DNA from: an uncultured Sutterella sp.
GTDB lineage: Bacteria; Pseudomonadota; Gammaproteobacteria; Burkholderiales; Burkholderiaceae_F
DNA: 64,000 bases
Direction of reading: 5' to 3'
Assembly: GCA_900767875.1 (NCBI GenBank)
Contig: CAAGAT010000003.1
Location: 12,594 to 76,593 of the forward strand
Shown: positions 8,382 to 17,977 of the stretch, piece by piece
Numbering within the stretch: position 1 is the first letter of the stretch
How the letters are laid out: the number at the start of each line of letters is the position of its first letter
The notes under the pieces: generated by a model
What the model was told of the DNA's origin: nothing
The model's database searches: none
The model's input: the letters and a program-made list of their open reading frames with translations, nothing else
Made by a program: the position numbers and the translations under genes

Positions 8382-11300
8382 ATGGCAAGTTCGCAAGCCC
8401 TGCGACGGGAAGCCGCCGCAAAAGGCCTGTATCGCCCTGAAGCCGAGCACGACGCCTGCGGCGTGGGGTTTGTCGCCAACATCAAGGGATGCGTCTCGCA
8501 CAAGGTCATCGAAGACGCGCTGCTGATCCTGCACAACCTCGACCACCGCGGCGCCGTCGGCGCCGATCCACTCTTTGGCGACGGCGCCGGGATCATGATT
8601 CAGATCCCCGACGCCTTTTACCGCGCACAGATGGCCGAGCAGGGCGTCACGCTGCCCGCCCCGGGCGAATACGGCGTGGGCATGATCTTCCTGCCGCGCG
8701 AATCGGCCTCCCGCCAGGTCTGCGAGCAGGAGCTCGAACGCATGGTCAAAAAGGAAGGCCAGGTCGTTCTGGGCTGGCGCGATGTGCCCGTCGACCGCGA
8801 AATGCCCATGAGCCCGACGGTGCGCGACAGCGAACCGGTCATCCGTCAGATCTTCATCGGCCGCGGCCCGGACGTGATGGTGCAGGATGCGCTCGAGCGC
8901 AAGCTCTACATCATCCGCAAGAGCTCGGCGCACCGCATCCGTTCCCTGAACCTCAAGCACGGCTCGGAATACTTCGTGCCCTCCATGAGCACCCGCACGG
9001 TGGTCTACAAGGGCCTGCTGCTGGCCGATCAGGTCGGCCGCTACTACCGCGACCTGCAGGATCCGGAATGTAAGAGCGCCCTGGCGGTCGTGCACCAGCG
9101 CTTCTCGACCAATACGTTCCCGGCCTGGGCTCTGGCGCACCCCTACCGCTACATCGCCCACAACGGCGAAATCAACACGGTCAAGGGCAACTACAACTGG
9201 ATCTGCGCCCGTGAAAACGTCTGGAAGTCGGCCGTTTTGGGCGACGACGTCAAAAAGCTCGTTCCCCTCATTTACGAAGGTCAGTCCGATACGGCGAGCC
9301 TGGACAACGCCGTCGAACTTTTGGTGATGGCCGGCTACTCCCTGCCGCAGGCCATGATGCTGCTCGTGCCCGAAGCCTGGGAAAAGGCCGACACGATGGA
9401 CGCGGACCGTCAGGCCTTCTACGCCTACCACGCCCCGATGATGGAAGCCTGGGATGGTCCGGCGGCCCTGGTCTTTACCAACGGCGTGCAGATCGGCGCC
9501 ATGCTCGATCGCAACGGCCTGCGTCCGGCCCGCTACGTCGTCACCGACGACGACACGGTGGTGCTGGCTTCCGAAGTGGGCGTGCTGCCCATTCCAGAAA
9601 GCCGCATCCGCCGCAAGTGGCGTATCGAACCCGGCAAGATGCTTCTGATCGACACGGTGCAGGGCCGCATCATTTCCGACGAGGAAATCAAGAACCAGGT
9701 CGCCCTGGACAAGCCCTACCGCGAGTGGGTCGAGCGCCTGAATCTGCGCCTGGACGACCTCGGGGCCGAAATGGCCGAGCGCGTGTGCCCGACCACGGAT
9801 CCGGCGCGCCTCACCGAACTTCAGCGCGTCTTCGGCATGACGCAGGAAGACGTCAACGACATCCTGCTGCCGATGGCCGTCAAGGGAATGGAACCGACGG
9901 GCTCCATGGGCAACGACTCCGCGTTGCCGGTTTTGTCCAAGCGCGCGACCTCGTTCTTTTCTTACTTCAAGCAGCTTTTTGCGCAGGTGACCAATCCGCC
10001 GATCGACCCGATCCGCGAAGAGCTCGTCACGAGCCTGGTGAGCTTCATCGGTCCCAAGCCCAATCTGCTCGACATTAACAACGTCAATCCGCCGCGCCGC
10101 ATTGAAATCCTGCAGCCCGTGCTCTTTGAAAGCGACATGGCGATGCTGCGCAGCATCGACGAGCACACCGCGGGCAAGTTCCGCAGCCATGAAATCGACA
10201 TCACGTACCCGGCCGCCTGGGGCAGCGACGGCATCGAAGCGCATCTGGCCGGCCTTTGCGCCCGCGCGGTCGACGCCATCGGCGAGGGCTACAACATCCT
10301 GATTTTGAGCGACGAGAAGGTCGGGCGCGATCGCGTGGCCATCCCCGTGCTGCTGGCGGTGAGCGCCATTCACCAGCACCTCATCCACGAAGGTCTGCGC
10401 ACCAACGTCGGTCTGGTGGTGCACTCGGGCGCCGTCTTTGAAACGCACGACTTTGCGCTGCTGATGGGGTACGGTGCCGAAGCCGTGCACCCGTACCTGA
10501 GCCTGGCGGTGCTGCGCAAGCTCGCCCCGATGGCGGGCCTCTCGCCCGAAGAGGCGGTGGCGCACTACGTCAAGGCCGTGGGCAAGGGCCTGACCAAGGT
10601 CATGGCCAAGATGGGCATCTGCACCATCATGAGCTACCGCGGCGCGCGCATCTTTGAGGCCATTGGCCTCAAGAGCGACTTCGTGGACCGCTATTTCCAC
10701 GGCACGCCGAGCAAGATCGAAGGCATCGGCATCTTTGAGGTCATGCGCGAAGCCATGGCGCAGCACGAGGCGGCCTACGCCGAGCGCGGCGGCGCCAAGG
10801 GCGAGCTGCCCACGGGCGGCCAGTACGCCTGGCGCGCCGACGGCGAAGAGCATATGTGGACGCCCGAGGCGATCGTCAAGCTGCAGCGCGCGTCCCGTCA
10901 GAAGAACTATCAGACGTACAAGGAATACGCTCAGATCATCAACGATCAGAGCCGCCGTCAGATGACCCTGCGCGGTCTGCTGCGCTTTAAGAGCGAAGGC
11001 TGCACGCCCGTTCCCCTCGAGGAGGTGGAACCCGCTAAGCAAATCGTGCGCCGCTTTGCCACGGGCGCCATGAGTATGGGCTCGATTTCGGCCGAAGCGC
11101 ACGCCACCCTGGCCGTTGCCATGAACCGCATCGGCGGCAAGAGCAACACGGGGGAGGGCGGCGAGGATCCGCGCCGTTACGAAGAGGAACTGCGCACGGG
11201 CAAGTCCCCGGTCAAGGCCGGCATGAGCGTGGCCGATATCCTCGGCAAGGATCGCATCGTGGCCAAGATCGAGCTCGAAAAGGGCGACAGCCTGCGCTCG

Positions 11301-13058
11301 CGCATCAAGCAGGTGGCCAGCGGCCGCTTCGGCGTGACGGAGCAGTACCTCGCCAGTGCCGACCAGATCCAGATCAAGATGGCCCAGGGCGCCAAGCCCG
11401 GCGAAGGCGGTCAGCTCCCCGGCCACAAGGTGAGCGAATACATCGCCCAGCTGCGCTACTCGGTGCCGGGCGTGGGTCTGATTTCGCCGCCTCCGCACCA
11501 CGACATTTACTCGATCGAGGACTTGGCCCAGCTCATTCATGACCTCAAGTGCGCCAACGACAAGGCCGACATCTCCGTCAAGCTCGTGAGCGAATCGGGC
11601 GTGGGCACGGTGGCCGCGGGTGTGGCCAAGGCCAAGGCCGACCACATCGTGATCGCCGGCCACGACGGCGGCACGGGCGCCAGCCCCATTTCCTCGGTCA
11701 AGCACGCCGGCAGCAGCTGGGAGCTCGGCCTGTCCGAAACCCAGCAGACCCTTGTGGCCAATCGGCTGCGTGACCGCGTGGTCGTGCAGGTCGACGGTCA
11801 GATCAAGACGGGCCGCGACGTGGTGATCGGCGCCATGCTCGGTGCCGACGAATTCGGCTTTGCCACCGCTCCGCTCGTTGTCGAAGGCTGCCTGATGATG
11901 CGTCAGTGCCACCTCAACACCTGCCCGGTCGGCATCGCCACGCAGGATCCGGAACTGCGCAAGCGCTTCAAGGGCAAGCCCTCGAGCCTGGTGAACTACT
12001 TCTTCTTCGTGGCCGAAGAGGCCCGCGAGATCATGGCCGAGCTCGGCATGCGCCGCTTCGAGGATCTGATCGGCCGCACCGATCTTTTGGAGCAGCGCAC
12101 CGACATCGACAACTGGAAGGCCCAGGGCGTGGACCTCTCGCGCGTGCTCTTTAAGCCGTCGGTTGCGGTCGAAAAGCTGCGCCACGGCGCCCGCCAGGAC
12201 CATGGGCTTGCCAAGAGCCTCGACGCCAAAATCCTGGCCGAAATCGGCGAGTCGATCCGCAAGGGAAAGAAAGTCAACAAGACCTACCCGATCTGCAACG
12301 TCAACCGTACGGCGGGCACTCAGGTCGCGCACGCCGTCGTGGACGCCTTCGGTGCCAAGGGCCTGCCCGACAATACGGTGCATCTGACCTTCCGCGGCAC
12401 GGCCGGTCAGTCCTTCGGCGCGTTTGCCGCCGCGGGCATGACCCTCGAACTCGAAGGCCAGGCCAACGACTACGTGGGCAAGGGTCTGTCGGGCGGCACG
12501 ATCATCGTGCGCGCCAGCGCCGACTTCCACGGCAACCCGCAGGAGAACATCATCGCCGGCAACACGACCCTGTACGGGGCCACGAGCGGCGAGGCGTACT
12601 TCAACGGTGTGGTGGGCGAGCGCTTTGCCGTGCGTCTGTCGGGCGCGAGCGCCGTCGTCGAAGGCACGGGCGACCATGGGTGCGAATACATGACGGGCGG
12701 CACCGTCGTCGTGCTCGGCAAGACCGGCCGCAACTTCGCCTCGGGCATGTCCGGCGGCGTGGCCTTCGTCTTTGACGCCGACGGCGACTTCGAGTCGCGC
12801 TGCAACACCTCCATGGTGATGCTCGAGCGTGTGGTCGGCTCGTCCGAACAAAAGCGCAAGAGCGACAAGCGCACCTGGCACATGGGCAAGACTGACGAAG
12901 AACTCTTGAAGGGCCTCATCGAGCAGCACAGCCGCTACACGGGCTCGGCCCTGGCTGCCGAACTGCTCGAACACTGGGCAAGCGCCCGCACGCGCTTCGT
13001 GAAGGTGATGCCGATGCAGTACAAGCAGGCTCTGACGGCTCTGGCCGAGGCCGAGTAA
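8382..13058 (+). CDS. gltB: Glutamate synthase (NADPH) large subunit
   Basis: GltB makes glutamate from glutamine and 2-oxoglutarate. It has about 1558 residues from the ATG at 8382, which follows AGGGAG by 6 bases. A 25-residue propeptide precedes the nucleophile Cys26 (AEHDACGVGFVANI) of the class II amidotransferase domain. A central linker domain, the FMN-binding synthase domain (GGKSNTGEGGEDPRRY; GHDGGTGASP) and the 3Fe-4S cluster cysteines in GCLMMRQCHLNTCPVG follow. The C-terminal 270 residues are the glycine-rich beta-helix. gltD follows after 16 bp. Length and order match the family. The long open frames antisense to this gene are GC-rich shadows. Confidence 0.97.
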   Translation: MASSQALRREAAAKGLYRPEAEHDACGVGFVANIKGCVSHKVIEDALLILHNLDHRGAVGADPLFGDGAGIMIQIPDAFYRAQMAEQGVTLPAPGEYGVGMIFLPRESASRQVCEQELERMVKKEGQVVLGWRDVPVDREMPMSPTVRDSEPVIRQIFIGRGPDVMVQDALERKLYIIRKSSAHRIRSLNLKHGSEYFVPSMSTRTVVYKGLLLADQVGRYYRDLQDPECKSALAVVHQRFSTNTFPAWALAHPYRYIAHNGEINTVKGNYNWICARENVWKSAVLGDDVKKLVPLIYEGQSDTASLDNAVELLVMAGYSLPQAMMLLVPEAWEKADTMDADRQAFYAYHAPMMEAWDGPAALVFTNGVQIGAMLDRNGLRPARYVVTDDDTVVLASEVGVLPIPESRIRRKWRIEPGKMLLIDTVQGRIISDEEIKNQVALDKPYREWVERLNLRLDDLGAEMAERVCPTTDPARLTELQRVFGMTQEDVNDILLPMAVKGMEPTGSMGNDSALPVLSKRATSFFSYFKQLFAQVTNPPIDPIREELVTSLVSFIGPKPNLLDINNVNPPRRIEILQPVLFESDMAMLRSIDEHTAGKFRSHEIDITYPAAWGSDGIEAHLAGLCARAVDAIGEGYNILILSDEKVGRDRVAIPVLLAVSAIHQHLIHEGLRTNVGLVVHSGAVFETHDFALLMGYGAEAVHPYLSLAVLRKLAPMAGLSPEEAVAHYVKAVGKGLTKVMAKMGICTIMSYRGARIFEAIGLKSDFVDRYFHGTPSKIEGIGIFEVMREAMAQHEAAYAERGGAKGELPTGGQYAWRADGEEHMWTPEAIVKLQRASRQKNYQTYKEYAQIINDQSRRQMTLRGLLRFKSEGCTPVPLEEVEPAKQIVRRFATGAMSMGSISAEAHATLAVAMNRIGGKSNTGEGGEDPRRYEEELRTGKSPVKAGMSVADILGKDRIVAKIELEKGDSLRSRIKQVASGRFGVTEQYLASADQIQIKMAQGAKPGEGGQLPGHKVSEYIAQLRYSVPGVGLISPPPHHDIYSIEDLAQLIHDLKCANDKADISVKLVSESGVGTVAAGVAKAKADHIVIAGHDGGTGASPISSVKHAGSSWELGLSETQQTLVANRLRDRVVVQVDGQIKTGRDVVIGAMLGADEFGFATAPLVVEGCLMMRQCHLNTCPVGIATQDPELRKRFKGKPSSLVNYFFFVAEEAREIMAELGMRRFEDLIGRTDLLEQRTDIDNWKAQGVDLSRVLFKPSVAVEKLRHGARQDHGLAKSLDAKILAEIGESIRKGKKVNKTYPICNVNRTAGTQVAHAVVDAFGAKGLPDNTVHLTFRGTAGQSFGAFAAAGMTLELEGQANDYVGKGLSGGTIIVRASADFHGNPQENIIAGNTTLYGATSGEAYFNGVVGERFAVRLSGASAVVEGTGDHGCEYMTGGTVVVLGKTGRNFASGMSGGVAFVFDADGDFESRCNTSMVMLERVVGSSEQKRKSDKRTWHMGKTDEELLKGLIEQHSRYTGSALAAELLEHWASARTRFVKVMPMQYKQALTALAEAE

Positions 13059-13074
13059 GGGAGAAAGAATAAAA

Positions 13075-14562
13075 ATGACGACCAACAAGGAACCGATTCG
13101 AATCGAGCGCATTGAATTCGGCCACCAGTCGGTTGAAGAGCGCATTAAGCACTTCAACGACTTCACCGTGCCGCTCACCGACGAAGAGATTCACACCCAG
13201 TCGCTGCGCTGCCTGCACTGCGGCACGCCCTACTGCTCCTCGAGCTGCCCGCTGCACAACCGCCCGGTCGACTTTAACCGGCTCGTGCGCGACGGCAAGT
13301 GGCGCGCGGCCTGGGAGTGCCTCAACGCCACGAGCAACTTCCCGGAATTCACGAGCCGCGTGTGCCCGGCGCTTTGCGAGGCCGGCTGCACGCAGTACTA
13401 CGTGGAAGACTCGGCCGTGGGCATCAAGACGATCGAGCGCGCCATCATCGACCGCGCCTGGAAGTCGGGCTGGGTCAAGCCTGAAAAGAGCCCGGTCAAG
13501 ACCGGCAAGCGCGTGGCGGTCGTGGGTTCGGGCCCGGCGGGCCTGGCCTGCGCCCAGCGCCTGGCCCGTGCCGGCCACAAGGTGACCGTGTACGAAAAGA
13601 ACGCCGCCGCGGGCGGTCTGTTGCGCTACGGCATTCCCGACTTCAAGCTCGGCAAGGAGCTCATCGAGCGTCGCGTCGAGCAGATGAAGCACGAAGGCGT
13701 GACCTTCAAGTTCGGCACGGCCGTGGCCGCCAAGAGCTTTGCCTCGGGCGTGCACTCGGCGGCCGACAAGACCGTGACGGCCGACAAGCTGCGCCGCGAC
13801 TACGACGCGGTGGTGCTGGCCTGCGGCGCCGAAGTGCCGCGCGATTTGCCCGTCAAGGGCCGCCAAGGCAAGGGCGTGCACTTTGCCCTGGAACTGCTCA
13901 TCGGGCAGAACCGCGCCAACGCCGGTGAAATCGAACAGGCGCCCGTCTCCTGCGAAGGGTGCGACGTGGCCGTCATCGGCGGCGGCGACACGGGCAGCGA
14001 CTGCGTGGGCACGGCCCGCCGTCAGGGCGCGGGCAAGATCTATCAGGTCGACATCACCGCGTGCCCGCCCGCAAAGGAAGACAAGGACGCCGTCTGGCCC
14101 GACTGGCCCCGCATTCTGCGCACCTCCACCTCTCAGGAGGAAGGTTGCGAGCGGCTGTGGGAGACGGCCACCAAGGAAATCCTTCTCGATAAGGACGGTA
14201 ACGTGCGTGCGCTGCACTGCGTCAAGGTCAAGTTCGACCCGGCCGCCCGCCGCTTTGTCGACGTGGAGGGCTCGGACTTCGAGCTGCCCGTCTCGCGCGT
14301 GATCCTGGCCATGGGCTTTGTGCACACGAGTCCGGAAACGATGCAGGCGCTCGGGGTGCAAACGGATGCGCGCGGCAACGCCGTCGCCTCCGACAAGGCC
14401 AGCGCCGACAAGCCCTTTGTCACGTCCGTCGAGGGGGTCTTTGCCTGCGGCGACGCCCGCAAGGGCCAGTCCCTGGTGGTGCATGCCATGAGCGAAGGGC
14501 GCCGCTGCGCCCGCGCCGTGGACATGTTCCTGATGGGTCAGAGCGACATGTCCGAGCGCTGA
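13075..14562 (+). CDS. gltD: Glutamate synthase (NADPH) small subunit
   Basis: GltD passes electrons from NADPH via FAD and Fe-S clusters to GltB. The 495 residues show N-terminal cysteine clusters (CLHCGTPYCSSSCPLHNRP; CPALCEAGC) for 4Fe-4S centres, an FAD motif VAVVGSGPAGLACAQ and an NADPH motif VAVIGGGDTGSDCVG. It starts 16 bp after gltB, behind GGGAGAAAG, so the two form one operon that ends at a strong terminator at 14619-14647. Confidence 0.97.
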   Translation: MTTNKEPIRIERIEFGHQSVEERIKHFNDFTVPLTDEEIHTQSLRCLHCGTPYCSSSCPLHNRPVDFNRLVRDGKWRAAWECLNATSNFPEFTSRVCPALCEAGCTQYYVEDSAVGIKTIERAIIDRAWKSGWVKPEKSPVKTGKRVAVVGSGPAGLACAQRLARAGHKVTVYEKNAAAGGLLRYGIPDFKLGKELIERRVEQMKHEGVTFKFGTAVAAKSFASGVHSAADKTVTADKLRRDYDAVVLACGAEVPRDLPVKGRQGKGVHFALELLIGQNRANAGEIEQAPVSCEGCDVAVIGGGDTGSDCVGTARRQGAGKIYQVDITACPPAKEDKDAVWPDWPRILRTSTSQEEGCERLWETATKEILLDKDGNVRALHCVKVKFDPAARRFVDVEGSDFELPVSRVILAMGFVHTSPETMQALGVQTDARGNAVASDKASADKPFVTSVEGVFACGDARKGQSLVVHAMSEGRRCARAVDMFLMGQSDMSER

Positions 14563-14618
14563 TCGCGCCCATGAAAAACCCGCTGCAACCCATGAGGGCG
14601 GCGGCGGGTTCAAGCCAC

Positions 14619-14647
14619 AAAAAAGGCGTCCCGCGGGGCGCCTTTTT
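14619..14647. terminator. Bidirectional intrinsic terminator between gltD and dgkA
   Basis: A stem of AAAAAGGCG and CGCCTTTTT with a short GC loop, with A-run before and T-run after, serves both gltD (plus) and dgkA (minus). Confidence 0.85.
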
Positions 14648-14662
14648 CCATGTCGGGAGCTC

Positions 14663-15067
14663 TCAGAGCATGGGCAGTTTGCCGACAAACGCGTCCCAGA
14701 GCACCAACACCCAGAGCAACACACACAAGACGAGGGCAAAGAGCACGGCGCAGCTGCCCGCGTCCTTGGCGTACTTGCTCATCGGGTGAATTGCCGGCCC
14801 GATGCGGTCGATGGCCGCTTCGACGGCCGAATTGAGAAGCTCGGTGACGAGCAAAAAGACCATCCCAAAGAGGGCAAGGAGCTTGAGCGTGAAGGCGGCC
14901 GGGATGAAAAAGAGGGCAATGAGGCCCACGGCCGACAGAATCGATTCCTGACGGAAAGCCTCTTCGGTCCGAAAGGCTTTGACAAAGCCGTCGCGCGAGT
15001 AGCGCGTGGCGTTGATCAGGCGTCGGAGGCCCGTTTTTCCTTTGAGTTCGCGTGCGTCCTGCGGCAT
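14663..15067 (-). CDS. dgkA: Diacylglycerol kinase, prokaryotic type
   Basis: A 134-residue integral membrane kinase that recycles diacylglycerol to phosphatidic acid. Three hydrophobic segments are visible (about residues 42-60, 63-80 and 108-128). The catalytic signature LLVTELLNSAVEAAIDRIG, followed by HPMSKYAKDAGSCAV, is diagnostic of DgkA. Length matches the family. It is 87 bp downstream of the aldolase gene on the same strand, separated by a hairpin. Confidence 0.95.
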   Translation of the reverse strand: MPQDARELKGKTGLRRLINATRYSRDGFVKAFRTEEAFRQESILSAVGLIALFFIPAAFTLKLLALFGMVFLLVTELLNSAVEAAIDRIGPAIHPMSKYAKDAGSCAVLFALVLCVLLWVLVLWDAFVGKLPML

Positions 15068-15100
15068 GACGAAGTCCTGTAGAAAGCGTGGGATAAATCA

Positions 15101-15132
15101 AAGCGGCCGGGAAACGGTGTTCCGCGGCCGCT
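15101..15132 (-). terminator. Hairpin downstream of the aldolase gene
   Basis: AAGCGGCCG (15101-15109) pairs with CGGCCGCTT (15124-15132). On minus the 3' side continues TGATTTAT, a weak T-rich tail, so termination may be partial before dgkA. Confidence 0.55.
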
Positions 15133-15154
15133 TGGACAAGTGCTTTTGGAGCGC

Positions 15155-16219
15155 TTACTGAACCTTCTGCGCGAGTTCGCCCGCCTCGTACTTGGCGGCC
15201 ATCACGGACAGACCGATGGGCTTGATTTTGGCGCCCTGGCCTTCGCAGCCGAAGTCGAGGTAGCGGCTCTTGCACAGCTCATAGGCGGCCTGACGGGCCT
15301 TCTTGAGGTAGTCGCGCGGGTCGAACTTTTCGGGGTGTTCGACGAGGAAGCGGCGCACCGCGGCGGTCATCGCCAGGCGAATGTCCGTGTCGATGTTGAC
15401 CTTGCGCACGCCGTGCTTGATGGCTTCCTGGATTTCGGAGACGGGCACGCCGTAGGTTTCCCGCATGCTGCCGCCGAATTCGCGGATTTCCGCGAGGTAT
15501 TCCTGCGGCACGGAGCTCGAGCCGTGCATCACGAGGTGGGTGTTGGGCAGGCGTTCGTGGATTTCCTTGACGCGCTGGATCGAGAGGATCTCGCCGGTGG
15601 GCTTGCGCGTGAACTTGTAGGCGCCGTGGCTTGTGCCGATGGCGATGGCCAGGGCGTCGAGCTGCGTTTCGCGCACGAATTCGGCGGCCTGATCCGGGTC
15701 GGTGAGCAGCTGCTCGCGCGACATCGTCGCGTCGGTGCCGTGGCCGTCTTCCTTGTCGCCCTTCATGGTTTCAAGAGAGCCCAGGCAGCCGAGTTCGCCT
15801 TCGACGGACACGCCGATGCAGTGGGCGTTTTCCACCACGCGGCGGGTGACGTCCACGTTGTAGTCGTAGCTGGCGATGGTCTTGCCGTCGCTCATCAGAG
15901 AGCCGTCCATCATCACGGAGGTAAAGCCCATGCGCATGGCGATCTGGCAGACGGCCGGGCTCTGGCCGTGGTCCTGGTGCATGCAGACGGGAACGTCGGG
16001 CCAGGTTTCCACGGCCGCTTCGATGATGTGGCGCAGGAAGGCTTCGCCGGCATACTTGCGGGCGCCGGCGCTGGCCTGCATGATCACGGGAGCGCCGACT
16101 TCGGCGGCGGCCGTCATGATGGCCTGAACCTGTTCGATATTGTTGACGTTGAAGGCGGGGACGCCGTAACCGTTTTCCGCTGCATGATCAAGCAGCTGGC
16201 GCATGCTCACTAATGCCAT
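15155..16219 (-). CDS. fba: Class II fructose-bisphosphate aldolase
   Basis: The enzyme cleaves or forms fructose-1,6-bisphosphate using divalent metal. The 354 residues show YGVPAFNVNNIEQVQAIM, the zinc site MHQDHGQS, FTSVMMDGSLM, the TSHGAYKF segment and HGSSSVPQEYLAEIREFG. It resembles the CbbA/Fba subtype common in beta-proteobacteria, which serves gluconeogenesis or glycolysis. No Calvin-cycle genes are nearby. Confidence 0.94.
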   Translation of the reverse strand: MALVSMRQLLDHAAENGYGVPAFNVNNIEQVQAIMTAAAEVGAPVIMQASAGARKYAGEAFLRHIIEAAVETWPDVPVCMHQDHGQSPAVCQIAMRMGFTSVMMDGSLMSDGKTIASYDYNVDVTRRVVENAHCIGVSVEGELGCLGSLETMKGDKEDGHGTDATMSREQLLTDPDQAAEFVRETQLDALAIAIGTSHGAYKFTRKPTGEILSIQRVKEIHERLPNTHLVMHGSSSVPQEYLAEIREFGGSMRETYGVPVSEIQEAIKHGVRKVNIDTDIRLAMTAAVRRFLVEHPEKFDPRDYLKKARQAAYELCKSRYLDFGCEGQGAKIKPIGLSVMAAKYEAGELAQKVQ

Positions 16220-16362
16220 GTCGTGTGTGTCCTAAAGGTGGGCGCGCGCTTTTGACCCAAAGCGCCGCGCAAAGAGGAAGGCGTTGTTGTCAAACGCCGT
16301 CGATACGTCGGAAAGCATTCTAGCAAGACGCGCTTTGGGGCTTGCCGATTTTTTGCAAAACG

Positions 16363-17799
16363 TCACGAGGCCGCCCGATGCCCGTGCGCGACGGCGTCGC
16401 GCTCGCGCACGTGCGCCACCCACAGGGCAATGGCCATGAGCAGGATGCCCGCCAGGCACAGGCCCACGGCCGTGCACATCCAAAAGCCCTCGGCGCGCAG
16501 CGGATGCCCGAAGATGAGCGAGCCGTCAAAGGCAAAGTAGTAACCGCCGCCCAGACCCACGCACCAGAGCATCACCCCGTAGATGAGCATCGGCACGACC
16601 GTGACGCGGTAGGCGCGCAGCACGAAGTTGCTCACGGTCTGCGCCGCGTCGGTGATGTGGTAGATCATGCCGAAAACGAGCAGCGAGGAGGCCAGGCTCG
16701 TGACGGCCGTCTCCTTGGAGTAAAAGCCCAGCAGCATGTCGCGGCCAAAGTACATGAAGGCCACGGAACAGGCGGCGATCGCCAGGGCCGTTTTCAGCCC
16801 CTTGACCGCAATGAGCCGGGCGTGATGGGCCGAACCGGCCCCGAGGCATTGGCTCACCATCACGCACACGGCGATGGCGATGGAAAGCGGAATTTGATAG
16901 AGCGTGGCGGTGATGTTGCCCACGATCTGGTGCGCCGACACCTCGGTCGTGCCCAGGCGCGAAATGAATATGGCCATGAGCGTAAAGGAGCTCACCTCAA
17001 AAAAGATCGACAGGCCGATGGGCACGCCGAGCTTGAGCTGCGAGGCCAGAGCCTTGAGCCGGGGCAGATAAAAGCGCTCGGCGCGCATCTTGTCGTAAAA
17101 GCCGTCCTTTTTGTACACGAGGATGTAGCAGGCAAGCGAAAGCCAGGCGTTGACCGCCAGCGACAGTCCCGCGCCCGCGCCGCCCAGGGCCGGAAAGCCC
17201 AGCCAGCCGTACATGAAGACGCCGTTTAAGGGCGCCTTGAAGGCGAGCATCAACAGGCTCACATACATCGTCACCCGCGGCCGGTTGACCGCGGAATTGA
17301 GGGCGATGAAGCTGCGCGAGACGATGGCGGCAAAAATGCCCGGGGCCGTGAGCACCAAAAAGAGGCTCGTCATACGGGCCACTTCGCCCGAAACGCCCCC
17401 GAGGCGCGTCCAAAAGTCCGTCTGCAGCAACAGGCCCCAGCCAATGAAGCCGAGCTGCACGGCCAGCCACAGGTTCTGCGTGAGCTCAAAGCCAATGGCC
17501 TTGTAGTTGCGCGCCCCGTAGTGGTGACCCACGATGGGCGAGAGCCCCATCAGGATCCCCACCAGGCCAAAGAGCACCATCACGGAAGTGGCTCCGCCCA
17601 GGGCAACCACCGCCAGGTGCTCGCGCCCGAGGTTGCCCGCCATGATCGTGTCGATGGTGGCCGAGCCCATGATGGCCAGATTGGCCACGAAGATGGGGCC
17701 GGCCAGCCGCGCCAGGGCCCCGAGGCTGACGTCGGGGGGCGCCACGGAGTGCGGCACGGCTTCGTCGTTGCGATCCTGCGTCTTGACGTCGTCGCTCAT
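16363..17799 (-). CDS. MATE family multidrug/Na+ efflux transporter
   Basis: A 478-residue inner membrane protein with about 12 hydrophobic segments in two homologous halves. The first half begins LARLAGPIFVANLAIMGSATIDTIMAG, a typical MATE start with the DTIMAG segment; later VGILMGLSPIVGHHYGARN is a conserved loop, and a second-half counterpart is seen around PIGLSIFFEVSSFTLMAIFI. This is the NorM-like type, expected to use a cation gradient. The hydrophilic first 25 residues are not conserved. Substrate unknown. Confidence 0.92.
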   Translation of the reverse strand: MSDDVKTQDRNDEAVPHSVAPPDVSLGALARLAGPIFVANLAIMGSATIDTIMAGNLGREHLAVVALGGATSVMVLFGLVGILMGLSPIVGHHYGARNYKAIGFELTQNLWLAVQLGFIGWGLLLQTDFWTRLGGVSGEVARMTSLFLVLTAPGIFAAIVSRSFIALNSAVNRPRVTMYVSLLMLAFKAPLNGVFMYGWLGFPALGGAGAGLSLAVNAWLSLACYILVYKKDGFYDKMRAERFYLPRLKALASQLKLGVPIGLSIFFEVSSFTLMAIFISRLGTTEVSAHQIVGNITATLYQIPLSIAIAVCVMVSQCLGAGSAHHARLIAVKGLKTALAIAACSVAFMYFGRDMLLGFYSKETAVTSLASSLLVFGMIYHITDAAQTVSNFVLRAYRVTVVPMLIYGVMLWCVGLGGGYYFAFDGSLIFGHPLRAEGFWMCTAVGLCLAGILLMAIALWVAHVRERDAVAHGHRAAS

Positions 17800-17920
17800 G
17801 AATTGCTCTTTGGGTCGGAAGTTGGAGAAAAGGGGGGGGCGGGAAAAGAGTTTTCCGCCGTCCCTTGAATTCTAAGGAGAAATACTTAGGAGAAAAGGGG
17901 CTGCTCGCATCGGCTCGCCC

Positions 17921-17951
17921 AAAAAAATCGGGCGCCCGAGACGGGCACCCG
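17921..17951 (-). terminator. Intrinsic terminator of the fnr gene
   Basis: On minus, CGGGTGCCCG, a 3-base loop and CGGGCGCCCG are followed by ATTTTTTT. It ends about 27 bp past the fnr stop. Confidence 0.85.
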
Positions 17952-17977
17952 CGCGGTTGTCCAAAAGCGCGAAACGC

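Noticed and set aside
8355..13178. A continuous open frame of about 1600 codons on minus, antisense to gltB
   Set aside because: Composition-driven shadow of a high-GC gene; the plus strand encodes an intact GltB with all motifs and the antisense product shows no recognisable domains.
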